DNA from: an uncultured Collinsella sp.
Lineage (GTDB): Bacteria > Actinomycetota > Coriobacteriia > Coriobacteriales > Coriobacteriaceae
Assembly (NCBI GenBank): GCA_900758475.1
Contig: CAAERQ010000005.1
Location: forward strand, 8,539 to 72,538
Reading direction: 5' to 3'
Length of the DNA stretch: 64,000 bases
A program made the position numbers and the translations under genes. Under the pieces are notes generated by a model. The model searched no databases. It was not told the origin of the DNA and worked only from the letters and a program-made list of their open reading frames with translations. Numbering within the stretch: the stretch's first letter is position 1; each line of letters begins with the position of its first letter. Shown here in pieces: positions 45,027 through 53,609 of the stretch.

Positions 45027-47204
45027 CTAGGGGAGGAGTTTCATCGCGGCGTCGTGGGCGGCGTGCTCGTAGGTGTCGTCGAGGGGTTTGAGCGGCAGCA
45101 GGGCGGCGGCCTGTGCGTCGCCACGGCGCTCGAGGGCGTGGGCGATGAGCCAGTCGGCGAGCTCGGGGTTCTTGGGCAGTGCCGGCCCGTGTAAGTACGT
45201 GCCGATGACGCCCTTGTAGATGAGGCCCTCAAAGCCATCGTCGCCGTTGTTGCCGGTACCCGTGACGACGGACGTTCCGAGCGGCGTGGCCTCTGTATCG
45301 AGCAGGGTGCGGCCGCCGTGATTCTCAAATCCCACAAAGGGCTCGGGTGACAGGTCGGTCTTGACGGCGACGTTGCCGATCAGGCGGTCGGAGCCGCGCA
45401 CGGTTTCAGCAGCAACGACGCCCAGGCCCTCGATGCGATCCTCGCCCATATAGTACGAACGGCCGAGCAGCTGATAGCTGCCGCAGATAGCGAGCAGCGA
45501 GCCGCCATCCTCAACATAGGCCGCGACCTTGTCTTTTTGGGCGAGCAGCTCGTGTGCCACGGCTAGCTGGTCGCGGTCGGAGCCGCCACCCATCATGACG
45601 ATGTCGGCGTCGGTGAGATCGAGCGACTCGCCCATACGGACCTCGTCCACGCGCACGGGGATGCCACGCCAGGCGCAGCGGCGCTCGAGGGCAATGACGT
45701 TGCCGCCGTCGCCATAGAGGTTGAGGGCATCGGGATACAGGTAGACGATGCGTAGCGGGCGCGAAAGCTCGACCGGCGCAATGTCGGTGGGGACAGCGCT
45801 GCCATCGGCGCGCGTTACGGCGTGGGAGGCGACCGAGCTTGCATCGGTGCCCTTAAGATCGTCGAGCTCCTTGACCAGTGGCGGGAAGGCCGTGTAGTTG
45901 GCGACGGCGTAGAAAGTATCGCCAGCCTCCTCGTCCGCCACGGCACCGATTGCTTGCTCGATATTCGAGATGATGGCGGCGTCGATGCCGGCGTACTTGA
46001 GACGCACCTGCATATCGTGCGCACGCGTGCCGCCGGCAAAGGCGACAAGCCCTGGGGTGTCGGCGATGCGCTCGAAGTCGACGTCGTAGATCCACGAGAC
46101 ATCGTGACCGTCGGCGTCGTTGTCGTTCAGGAAGAAGGCGCAGAGCCTGCCGCCTGCCGTTTTAATGGACTGAATCTGGCGATCGAAGCCCACGGGATTT
46201 TTGGCCAGGTTTGCCTCGACGGTACGGCCGGCGATCTCCCAGCGGCCCATGCGTCCGCCGGCGGGGACGTAGGCATCGAGCGTGGGCTGTAGATGTGTCG
46301 CGTCCACGCCCAGCTCGCGCGCCGCAAAGAAGGCGGCGGCAACGTTATAGACCATGTATAGGCCGTTGTAGCGCGTGGCGATGTGCGTTGCGGGTGCGTC
46401 GGTATCGGGTCCAAAGTTCAGGTCAAAGCCGTAGCCGTTGCAGGTGAGCTCAACGCCTGTCACGCGACGGAGCAGCGCTGGGCGACTCCAGCCGCACGAA
46501 GGACAATGATAGGCTCCGAGCTGGCCGTACTGCACATAGTCATACTCCAGCGGCGCGTTGCACTGCGAGCAAAAACGCGAGTCGCTAATGCGATCGGACT
46601 CGGTGCCCGTGGCGCCGTCGATGCCAAAGGCGATGCTCATATTGGGGACGCGCGCGGCGATCGAGGCGCACAGCGGATCGTCGGCGTTATAGATGAGCGT
46701 CGTTGTCGGCGAAAGCTCCAGCGCGTGGGCGATGACGTCCTGGGTGTGGTCGATCTCGCCGTAGCGGTCCAGCTGGTCGCGGAACAGGTTGAGCAGCACA
46801 AAGTAGGTCGGCTTGAGCTTGGGCAGGACGCGCACCGTGTAGAGCTCGTCGCACTCAAAGATGCCTACGCGCTTGCTGCTGGCGGTTCGCTTAAGGTTGC
46901 CACGCGCCTCGAGCAGGGCACCAACCACGCCCGGCTCCATGTTGTTTCCGGCACGGTTGCATACCACGGTGGCGCCGCTGGCGGCAACGGCATCGGCGAT
47001 GAGGTTGGAGGTGGTGGTCTTGCCGTTGGTGCCGGTGATCACCACGCTGCGGTCGACAAGGCCCGCGAGGTCGCTTAGCAGCTCGGGGTCGATCTTCATG
47101 GCGATGCGGCCGGGGAGTACGCCGCCCTGGCGCTTAAGGACGGAGCGCAGCCCCCAGCGGGCGATATCGCTCGAGGTGCAGGCGAGAGATGAGCGGAAGT
47201 TCAT
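45027..47204 (-). CDS. MurT-GatD fusion, lipid II isoglutaminyl synthase
   Basis: This 725-residue protein joins the two subunits that amidate the D-glutamate of lipid II stem peptides. Residues to about 470 are MurT: Mur-ligase ATP loop TGTNGKTTT (K62), central domain with a four-cysteine zinc ribbon (CSQCNAPLEY and CPSCGW), and the C-terminal DUF1727. After a linker, residues about 490-700 are GatD, a class I-like glutamine amidotransferase with nucleophile C574 (LLAICGSYQLLG) and H672 (GTYLHGP). In most Gram-positives these are adjacent genes. The substrate is the membrane-bound cell wall precursor. No other cell wall genes adjoin it; a palindromic repeat follows the stop. Confidence 0.92.
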   Translation of the reverse strand: MNFRSSLACTSSDIARWGLRSVLKRQGGVLPGRIAMKIDPELLSDLAGLVDRSVVITGTNGKTTTSNLIADAVAASGATVVCNRAGNNMEPGVVGALLEARGNLKRTASSKRVGIFECDELYTVRVLPKLKPTYFVLLNLFRDQLDRYGEIDHTQDVIAHALELSPTTTLIYNADDPLCASIAARVPNMSIAFGIDGATGTESDRISDSRFCSQCNAPLEYDYVQYGQLGAYHCPSCGWSRPALLRRVTGVELTCNGYGFDLNFGPDTDAPATHIATRYNGLYMVYNVAAAFFAARELGVDATHLQPTLDAYVPAGGRMGRWEIAGRTVEANLAKNPVGFDRQIQSIKTAGGRLCAFFLNDNDADGHDVSWIYDVDFERIADTPGLVAFAGGTRAHDMQVRLKYAGIDAAIISNIEQAIGAVADEEAGDTFYAVANYTAFPPLVKELDDLKGTDASSVASHAVTRADGSAVPTDIAPVELSRPLRIVYLYPDALNLYGDGGNVIALERRCAWRGIPVRVDEVRMGESLDLTDADIVMMGGGSDRDQLAVAHELLAQKDKVAAYVEDGGSLLAICGSYQLLGRSYYMGEDRIEGLGVVAAETVRGSDRLIGNVAVKTDLSPEPFVGFENHGGRTLLDTEATPLGTSVVTGTGNNGDDGFEGLIYKGVIGTYLHGPALPKNPELADWLIAHALERRGDAQAAALLPLKPLDDTYEHAAHDAAMKLLP

Positions 47205-47249
47205 GAAGCCGTTCCTAACGTGAATGACATGGTCGTGACGTTTGTGCCG

Positions 47250-48293
47250 TTAAAAGCCGTAGCGGCGCGCAAATTCCTGGGCAAGCTGCGATACGTCTTC
47301 GCAAGCGCTGGCCCAGGGGGCAAAGTCGGGAGTATCCGAGATGATGCCGTCGGCCTCCCAAACTGCCTGATGCGAAAGGTCCCAGGGGTCGTGCGGTTCG
47401 GGCCGGCAGGGAAGGTACGGCGTCTGATACATGGGGTTCAGCAAAAAGAACGCGCCGCCCTCGCAGCGGTTGGCAAACTCACGCAGCGCGCGTGTCGCCG
47501 GGCGCATCTTGTTCGTTTTGAACAGCAAGATCGTGCGGGCGAGCAGGTACCAGGGGGAGCTCTCGAGGGTATCGGCCCCCATCTGCTCCTCGAGCTGGTG
47601 GGCCAGGGCAAAAAAGCCGTCCTCGTCTTCCAGGCGAGCGAGGGCGAGTAGCACGGTGCCTGCAGCTCGGGTGGGATAACCTTCCGCCTTAAGAACGCGG
47701 CGAGAATAGTTGGCGGCAGCACGGTAGCGAGCGCTCGCCATGCACAGCTGCGAGATGGCCTCGAGCGTGTGGAGCCACCCGATAAGAGCCGGCTCGCTTG
47801 CGGTGAGATCAGCCGCCGTCACGCCGTCCGTCAAAACCTTGTTGGCCCAGTAGTGCGGGGCCTCCATGTCGAACCCGGGCACGCTTTGCTGCAGGTAATC
47901 GGCCGTGGTCGCCTCGAGCTTCATCAAGTCGCCTAGACAGGCGTCGACGGGCGTGTCCGCCAAAATGATGGCGAGCAGCTGGGCATCGAGGACATACGCA
48001 TCGATGCGGACGATCTTGAGTAGCTCATCGCGCATATCGTCGAACAGGCGGTTGCGCGTCTGCTCAAACTCCTCGTCGCTGCCCATGTCCTCGATGCGAT
48101 GGAGTTCGTCGAGCAGGTGGCGGTGAACGCCGGCATAGGACAGCAGCGCCTGGGCATGCTCGGTCTGCGCATACTTATGAGGGTTGACGCTCACGTCGTT
48201 ATGGACAAGCTCGCGTGCTGCATCGGTGAGTTCGGGGTGCGACGCAACGTAGGCGCGCTCCAGGTAGGCGGGGATGTAGACGCTCGGATCCAT
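47250..48293 (-). CDS. Uncharacterised helical-repeat protein, second of a pair
   Basis: I do not recognise this 347-residue protein. It is predicted almost entirely helical, with TPR-like stretches (ISQLCMASARYRAAANYSRRVLKAEGYPTRA region, about 185-215, and FALAHQLEEQMG). The C-terminus is proline- and tryptophan-rich. The start ATG overlaps the stop of the upstream partner by one base (TAATG), so the two are translationally coupled and probably work together. The weak resemblance between the two suggests an old duplication (inference). No enzyme motif is visible. Confident as a gene, not as to function. Confidence 0.8.
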   Translation of the reverse strand: MDPSVYIPAYLERAYVASHPELTDAARELVHNDVSVNPHKYAQTEHAQALLSYAGVHRHLLDELHRIEDMGSDEEFEQTRNRLFDDMRDELLKIVRIDAYVLDAQLLAIILADTPVDACLGDLMKLEATTADYLQQSVPGFDMEAPHYWANKVLTDGVTAADLTASEPALIGWLHTLEAISQLCMASARYRAAANYSRRVLKAEGYPTRAAGTVLLALARLEDEDGFFALAHQLEEQMGADTLESSPWYLLARTILLFKTNKMRPATRALREFANRCEGGAFFLLNPMYQTPYLPCRPEPHDPWDLSHQAVWEADGIISDTPDFAPWASACEDVSQLAQEFARRYGF

Positions 48294-49369
48294 TAGAGGT
48301 CTCCTCCCTTAAACGGCAAGCCCTGCTCGGCCGCCCGCAGGATGCGCTCGTCGATCTGGGAACGCACGATATCGTTGGTGGCGACCCAGGCGGCAAAGCT
48401 GGCGTTGTCGGGGGCGCCCAAGCCCTCCTGCAGTACCGGTGTCGCCTCGGACAGCGCAAGGACAAGCTCGTCGGTGGAGCCCACGCCCACGTTGACGCGG
48501 GCATAGACGCCATCGGGAAATTCGGTTTGGAAGTAGAGTGCCTCGGCTGCGTGCGGGCACGAGCGTGCAAGGATGCGCAAGTAGTGCTCGGCACCCTCGT
48601 AGTCCAGCTCGCGCCAGGCAGCGCTCATCAGCGCGATGAGCGTCCACGGGTCCAAGTCACGCTCCGCATCCTTGGGACGACGGCGCAGTGGGGTATTCGC
48701 GAGGTACGGCACGGAGTGTGCGGAGCGAAAGCGCTTGAGCTCCTCGGCGGGGTATTCGAGCTTTGCCATGGCGAGCATCGCGGTGTGGCGGACACCAGCG
48801 GGGTCGTTGGGCGCAAAGTCCAAGCTGCGATTCGCGGCTTCGAGCGACATGCGATAGCGGCCGCTAATGAGGGCGCGCGATGCCAAGGCGGCAAGCCAGC
48901 GCAGATAGGGGCGGCGCGTAAGGTCGCCTGCGGCCTCGCGCTCGTAGGGGTCCTGCGCCGAGGCGATTTTGAGCGCTAGGTCGTGCTCGACCTCATCGCA
49001 CTTGGACACCAGGTACTGTACGTATTCCTCGTTGGAGTTGGCGGTGAGGGCGGTCAGCATGCGCTGGGCATCCCAGTTGGTGGGGTCGAGCGCGGCTGCC
49101 TCGCGAAGCATGTTCTCGGCAGCGGCCTCTTCTTGCTCTGCCTGGGTATCGTCAGGGATAAAGGGAATGCGGTAGTCGACAGCCTCGACCACCTTGGCAA
49201 TGAGGTGCCCGGCGCGGTCGCGGTCGTGCACGATGAGCGGCGCGGGGTTGCGGGTGAATTGTTCCATCAGACGCTCTACGGCGGCACCGTCGGTGAGCGG
49301 GATATTGTCGCGGCGCAAGGCCTCAAGAACGAGGCGATGGCAATCCTCTTGAATGGGATCGAATGCCAT
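48293..49369 (-). CDS. Uncharacterised helical-repeat protein, first of a pair
   Basis: This 358-residue protein is rich in Ala, Arg, Asp and Glu and predicted helical throughout. TPR-like helix pairs include MLREAAALDPTNWDAQRMLTAL (about 95-115) and YRMSLEAANRSLDFAPNDPAGV (about 180-200), which match the TPR alanine/proline spacing. There is no signal peptide or TM segment. ATG at 49369 follows AAAGGAGG. It is coupled by overlapping stop/start to the downstream gene. A scaffold or regulatory role is only a guess from the fold. Confidence 0.8.
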   Translation of the reverse strand: MAFDPIQEDCHRLVLEALRRDNIPLTDGAAVERLMEQFTRNPAPLIVHDRDRAGHLIAKVVEAVDYRIPFIPDDTQAEQEEAAAENMLREAAALDPTNWDAQRMLTALTANSNEEYVQYLVSKCDEVEHDLALKIASAQDPYEREAAGDLTRRPYLRWLAALASRALISGRYRMSLEAANRSLDFAPNDPAGVRHTAMLAMAKLEYPAEELKRFRSAHSVPYLANTPLRRRPKDAERDLDPWTLIALMSAAWRELDYEGAEHYLRILARSCPHAAEALYFQTEFPDGVYARVNVGVGSTDELVLALSEATPVLQEGLGAPDNASFAAWVATNDIVRSQIDERILRAAEQGLPFKGGDL

Positions 49370-49869
49370 GGGGCCTCCTTTGCTGCGGTTAGGGTTCAAA
49401 TGTCTCTATATAAAGTTCTAGTTTACCCGCATGTGGCACACCGGGGGTGCCGCACTTGGACATGCACCTTTGCACCACGAAGACGGATGTCGCACAAATG
49501 TCGGCACCTTGGACGACTGAGTGGTATCACGGTGCCGCAAACGGTCGATTTTTGGCGGCGAACGGGGCGCATTTTGGAGGGGCACAGTCCTGCCCGGGAT
49601 ATGTGGTCAACCTTGATAAAACGTTTGCCCAGCTTGGGAGTATGAATGCCCCACAAGGGTCTTCAGGGATAGAAAAAACGTTTCATCATTGTCGGCTTTA
49701 GGTGAATAACTGACCAACCAGAACGGTAGAATAGTGTTTGTCTGAGCGTTGAGACGTTTAGACATCGCGCATTGTCATCGCCGGCAACGCGCAAAACGGT
49801 CCTAACGGAGCCAATTGGGTGCTCCGTTATATACGCAAGTCTAAGAGGGGCTTGTTTAGGAGGCACAGT
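49370..49869. other. Divergent promoter region, 500 bases, no gene supported
   Basis: Short ORFs here lack support. The part next to the dehydrogenase has an AACGGAGC/GCTCCGTT hairpin (49804-49828) in the probable leader of that gene. Nothing else recognisable was seen. Confidence 0.5.
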
Positions 49870-51093
49870 ATGGGACGTTTTACCAATCCTCGCGATCTGT
49901 ACTTTGGTGAGGGCGCTCGCCACGAGGTGAAGAACCTCAAGGGCAAGAAGGCCATCATCGTTTCTGGCGGCAGCTCTATGCGCCGCGGCGGGTTCCTGCA
50001 GGACGTTGAGGCCGACCTTAAGGAAGGCGGTTTCGAGGTCAAGCTGTTCGAGGGCGTCGAGTCCGACCCGTCCATCGAGACGGTCATGAAGGGCGCCGAG
50101 GCCATGCGCGAGTTCGAGCCCGACTGGATTATCGCCATCGGCGGCGGCTCGCCCATCGATGCCGCTAAGGCCATGTGGGTCTTCTACGAGTATCCCGAGG
50201 AGTCCTTCGATAACATCATCCAGCCGTTCAGCTTCCCCGAGCTGCGTCAGAAGGCTCACTTCTGCGCCATCTCCTCTACCTCCGGCACCGCTACCGAGGT
50301 CACTGCCTTCTCCGTCATCACCGACTACGCCAAGGGCATCAAGTACCCGCTGGCCGACTTCAACATCACCCCTGATGTCGCCATCGTCGACCCCGAGCTC
50401 ACCTACACCATGCCCGCCAAGCTGTGCGCTCATACCGGCATGGACGCTCTGACCCACTGCATGGAGGCCTACGTTTCCACCTGCGCCTCTATGTTCACCG
50501 ACGCCAACGCTCTGCACGGCATCCGCGAGATCGTCGAGTGGCTGCCCAAGTCCTATGCTGGCGACCATGAGGCCCGTCAGCACATGCACGAGGCTCAGTG
50601 CATCGCCGGTATCGCCTTCTCCTCGGGCCTGCTGGGCATCGTTCACTCCATGGCTCACAAGACCGGTGCTGCCTTCGAGAACGGTCACATCATCCACGGT
50701 GCTGCTAACGCTATGTACCTGGGCAAGGTCATCCAGTGGAACTCCAAGGACCCGCGTGCTGCCGAGCGTTATGCTTACGTGGCCAAGGAGATCCTGCACC
50801 TTCCCGGCGAGACCAACGAGGAGCTCATCGCCGCGCTCGTCCAGAAGATCCGCGACCTCAACGACCAGCTCAACATTCCGCAGTCCATCAAGGATTACGC
50901 GAATGGTGGCGTGAAGGTCGACGCCGAGAACCCGCAGATGGTTTCCGAGGAGGAGTTCCTCGCCAAGCTGCCCGAGATCGCCGCGAACGCCGAGCAGGAC
51001 GCCTGCACGCCCGAGAACCCGCGTGAGACCAAGGCTGCCGACTTCGAGAAGATTCTCAAGGCCTGCTACTACGACACCGACATCGATTTCTAA
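49870..51093 (+). CDS. Iron-containing alcohol dehydrogenase (butanol-dehydrogenase-like)
   Basis: This 407-residue type III (metal-dependent) alcohol dehydrogenase is an NAD(P)-linked fermentation enzyme reducing an aldehyde or ketone. The nucleotide motif is IGGGSPIDAAK, and the metal ligands lie in MDALTHCMEAY and GIVHSMAHKTGAAFENGHIIHGAANA. It resembles the Clostridium BDH/YqhD-like branch. ATG at 49870 follows AGGAGGC; the in-frame ATG at 49819 is not supported. It is the first of three dehydrogenases of the same superfamily in the following 3.6 kb, each with its own terminator or start region. Confidence 0.92.
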   Translation: MGRFTNPRDLYFGEGARHEVKNLKGKKAIIVSGGSSMRRGGFLQDVEADLKEGGFEVKLFEGVESDPSIETVMKGAEAMREFEPDWIIAIGGGSPIDAAKAMWVFYEYPEESFDNIIQPFSFPELRQKAHFCAISSTSGTATEVTAFSVITDYAKGIKYPLADFNITPDVAIVDPELTYTMPAKLCAHTGMDALTHCMEAYVSTCASMFTDANALHGIREIVEWLPKSYAGDHEARQHMHEAQCIAGIAFSSGLLGIVHSMAHKTGAAFENGHIIHGAANAMYLGKVIQWNSKDPRAAERYAYVAKEILHLPGETNEELIAALVQKIRDLNDQLNIPQSIKDYANGGVKVDAENPQMVSEEEFLAKLPEIAANAEQDACTPENPRETKAADFEKILKACYYDTDIDF

Positions 51094-51114
51094 TCGACTC
51101 TTGTTATCGTAACG

Positions 51115-51152
51115 AGGGGCTCCGCACGTATCCGTACGGAGCCCCTTTCTTT
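51115..51152 (+). terminator. Intrinsic terminator after the first dehydrogenase
   Basis: GGGGCTCCG and CGGAGCCCC around a short loop, then TTTCTTTTTTC. Confidence 0.92.
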
Positions 51153-51176
51153 TTTCTTTTAGAGAATGGGATAGTT

Positions 51177-52277
51177 ATGGCTGCAATTTTCAATAGCCCC
51201 AGCAAGTACATCCAGGGTCCGGACGAGCTCGCCAAGCTCGGCTCTTACGTTGAGCCGCTCGGCGCTAAGGCCCTCGTCATCGTGACGCCTTCGGGCAAGA
51301 AGCGCGTCGGTGCCAAGATCGAGGGCGGCTTTGCCGAGGCCAAGGCCGAGCTGCTGTTTGAGGACTTTAACGGCGAGTGCTCCAAGGGCGAGGTCGATCG
51401 CCTGGTTGCGCTCGCCCGTGACAACGGTTGCGACATCATCGTCGGCGTCGGTGGCGGCAAGATCCTCGACACCGCGAAGGCCGTTGCCTATTACCTGGAA
51501 TTCCCGGTTATCATTTGCCCCACCATTGCTTCGACCGACGCCCCGTGCTCGGCGCTTTCGGTGCTTTATACCGATGACGGCCAGTTCGACAAGTACCTCT
51601 TCCTTAAGGCAAACCCCAACATTGTCCTGATGGATACGACGGTTATCGCGGCGAGCCCGGTGCGCCTGACGGTTTCCGGTATGGGCGATGCGCTCGCAAC
51701 CTACTTTGAGGCCCAGGCGACGCACGATGCCGACGGTGGCACTTGTGCCGGCGGCAAGGGCGGAATGGCCGGCCTGGCGCTCGCCAAGCTCTGCTATGAG
51801 ACGCTTATGGCCGATGGCGTCAAGGCCAAGGTTGCGCTGGAGAAGGGTGCGCTCACGCCTGCCGTCGAGCACATCATTGAGGCCAACACGCTGCTTTCGG
51901 GCATTGGCTTTGAGAGCTCGGGCCTTGCTGCTGCTCATGCCATCCACAATGGCCTGACGATGCTGCCCGAGTGCCACAGCATGTATCACGGCGAGAAGGT
52001 CGCCTTTGGCACTATCGTCCAGCTGGTACTCGAGGATGCCCCGACCGAGAAGCTCGAGGAAGTCTTGGGCTTCTGCATTGAGCTGGGCCTGCCGGTCACG
52101 ATGAAGGAGCTGGGCGTTGCCGAGGTTACGCGCGAGAAGGCCATGATTGTTGCCGAGGCCGCGTGCGCGCCTGAGGACACCATGTGCAACATGCCGTTTG
52201 AGGTGACGCCCGAGATGGTCGCAAACGCCATCCTGGGTGCCGACGCGCTGGGCCACTACTATCTCATGGATGAGTAA
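51177..52277 (+). CDS. gldA: Glycerol dehydrogenase, copy 1
   Basis: This 366-residue NAD-dependent enzyme oxidises glycerol to dihydroxyacetone or acts on related vicinal diols. Family motifs are VGVGGGKILDTAK (NAD), PTIASTDAPCSALSV, GMGDALATYFEA with the zinc-binding aspartate, and zinc histidines in AHAIHNGL and YHGEKVAFG. Length and motifs match GldA. It lies 83 bases after the first dehydrogenase behind its terminator, and it has no nearby dihydroxyacetone kinase. The downstream gene is a divergent paralogue. Confidence 0.92.
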   Translation: MAAIFNSPSKYIQGPDELAKLGSYVEPLGAKALVIVTPSGKKRVGAKIEGGFAEAKAELLFEDFNGECSKGEVDRLVALARDNGCDIIVGVGGGKILDTAKAVAYYLEFPVIICPTIASTDAPCSALSVLYTDDGQFDKYLFLKANPNIVLMDTTVIAASPVRLTVSGMGDALATYFEAQATHDADGGTCAGGKGGMAGLALAKLCYETLMADGVKAKVALEKGALTPAVEHIIEANTLLSGIGFESSGLAAAHAIHNGLTMLPECHSMYHGEKVAFGTIVQLVLEDAPTEKLEEVLGFCIELGLPVTMKELGVAEVTREKAMIVAEAACAPEDTMCNMPFEVTPEMVANAILGADALGHYYLMDE

Positions 52278-52290
52278 ATCAAGCTAAGGA

Positions 52291-52325
52291 AGGGGCAAAG
52301 CCAGCAGATGGCTTTGCCCCTTTTT
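52291..52325 (+). terminator. Intrinsic terminator after gldA copy 1
   Basis: AGGGGCAAAGCCA and TGGCTTTGCCCCT around GCAGA, then TTTTT. Confidence 0.9.
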
Positions 52326-52329
52326 GCTA

Positions 52330-52360
52330 TGGTGCAAAGGGGTCAGGTTGCTTTGCACCA
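52330..52360. repeat. GGGGACAGG-family palindrome, divergent-arm copy
   Basis: TGGTGCAAAG and CTTTGCACCA enclose GGGTCAGGTTG. The arms differ from the CCACCACAAAGG copies but remain self-complementary and keep the AAAGG edge. Confidence 0.7.
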
Positions 52361-52390
52361 ATTGTTGTTGATGAAAGGGCGGATTCTCGT

Positions 52391-53458
52391 ATGGCGCTTC
52401 CCATGGTTTATGGCGGTCCCGGTCGGTATGTTCAGGGGCCGGGTGAGCTCTCGCGTCAGGGCAGGTATTTGTCATGGTTGGGCTGCGCTGCCTATGTCCT
52501 GTTTGACCAGGGCACCGAGGATCGGCTGTGCAGGCAGATCGTCGATGGATTTCTGGACGAAGATCTAAGCGAGCCGTTCTTTAAGATCTATAACGGTCCG
52601 TGTACGGAAGAGGCCGTTGTTGAAATGGCTAAGGAAGCCCGGGCTGAGTATTGCGACATGGTGGTGGGTATTGGCGGCGGCAAGATGCTCGATATCGCCA
52701 AGGCCGTTGCGTTTTATGCCGAGTTGCCGTTGTGCGTATGCCCCACGGCGGCTTCGATGGACGGTCCGTGCAGCGCGATTTCGGTGTTGTATCACGAGGA
52801 TGGGTCGTTCGACCGCTACCTGATGCTCGAGAAGAATCCAGACCTGGTCGTGGTCGATACCAACGTGGTCGCGGCGGCCCCGCTGCGTATGACGGTCGCT
52901 GGCATGGGCGATGCGCTGGCAACGTACTTCGAGGCGCGTTCGTGCGCCGCGGCGCACGGCGTCAACGAACACGGTGGCGCGCCGGGGCACTTGGCTTTGG
53001 TTGCGGCTCGTGCCTGCTATGACACACTCATGGAGTGCGGCGTCGCTGCCAAGCGCGATCTCAAAAAGGGTCGTATATCGCCGGCGGTTGAGCGCCTGAT
53101 TGAGTGCAATATTCTGCTCTCGGGTGTTGGCTTTGAGAGCGGTGGCCTAGCGCTTGCCCATGCCATCGCCAACGGCCTGACGATTCTGCCCGAGTGCAAG
53201 GCCATGCATGGTGAGGCCGTGGCATTTGGCCTAGTGGTCCAGCTTCGTTTGGAGCGTGCGCCCGAGCTTGATCAAGTGCTCGAGTTTTGCCAGCGCGTCG
53301 GCCTACCGACGACGCTCGCGGAGCTGGGACTTGGCGAGATTTCCGTTACCGACCTGATGAGCGTTGCAAATGCGGCCTTTAGAAACGAACGCAATATGGC
53401 TAACGAACAGGCCAAGGTGACCAAACAAAAGCTCGTGCAGCTCATGCGCGAGGCATAG
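52391..53458 (+). CDS. Glycerol dehydrogenase family protein, copy 2
   Basis: This is a 355-residue paralogue of the preceding GldA. The NAD motif (GIGGGKMLDIAK), PTAASMDGPCSAISV, GMGDALATYFEARS and the histidine motifs (LAHAIANGL, MHGEAVAFG) are conserved. The N-terminus is altered and the substrate segment ASMDGP differs from ASTDAP in copy 1, so substrate preference may have changed. ATG at 52391 follows AAAGGGCG. It is separated from copy 1 by a terminator and a repeat, so it is probably transcribed independently. Confidence 0.88.
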   Translation: MALPMVYGGPGRYVQGPGELSRQGRYLSWLGCAAYVLFDQGTEDRLCRQIVDGFLDEDLSEPFFKIYNGPCTEEAVVEMAKEARAEYCDMVVGIGGGKMLDIAKAVAFYAELPLCVCPTAASMDGPCSAISVLYHEDGSFDRYLMLEKNPDLVVVDTNVVAAAPLRMTVAGMGDALATYFEARSCAAAHGVNEHGGAPGHLALVAARACYDTLMECGVAAKRDLKKGRISPAVERLIECNILLSGVGFESGGLALAHAIANGLTILPECKAMHGEAVAFGLVVQLRLERAPELDQVLEFCQRVGLPTTLAELGLGEISVTDLMSVANAAFRNERNMANEQAKVTKQKLVQLMREA

Positions 53459-53609
53459 CTTGGCGCATGATCGACCTTGTGCGATCGAGGCGGCGATAGG
53501 CCATGGGCTATTTGCCGCAAAGATGCTCCGCGTGTAATTTGCCCGAGGCGTGGGCCGATAGCGTATCATTATCTCTTGCTTGTTTGCACTGCTCAGGGAG
53601 GGGCCGCGC

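Noticed and set aside
49441..49701. Short plus-strand ORF in the divergent region before the dehydrogenase
   Set aside because: No start signal and no resemblance to a known protein; base composition does not look coding.
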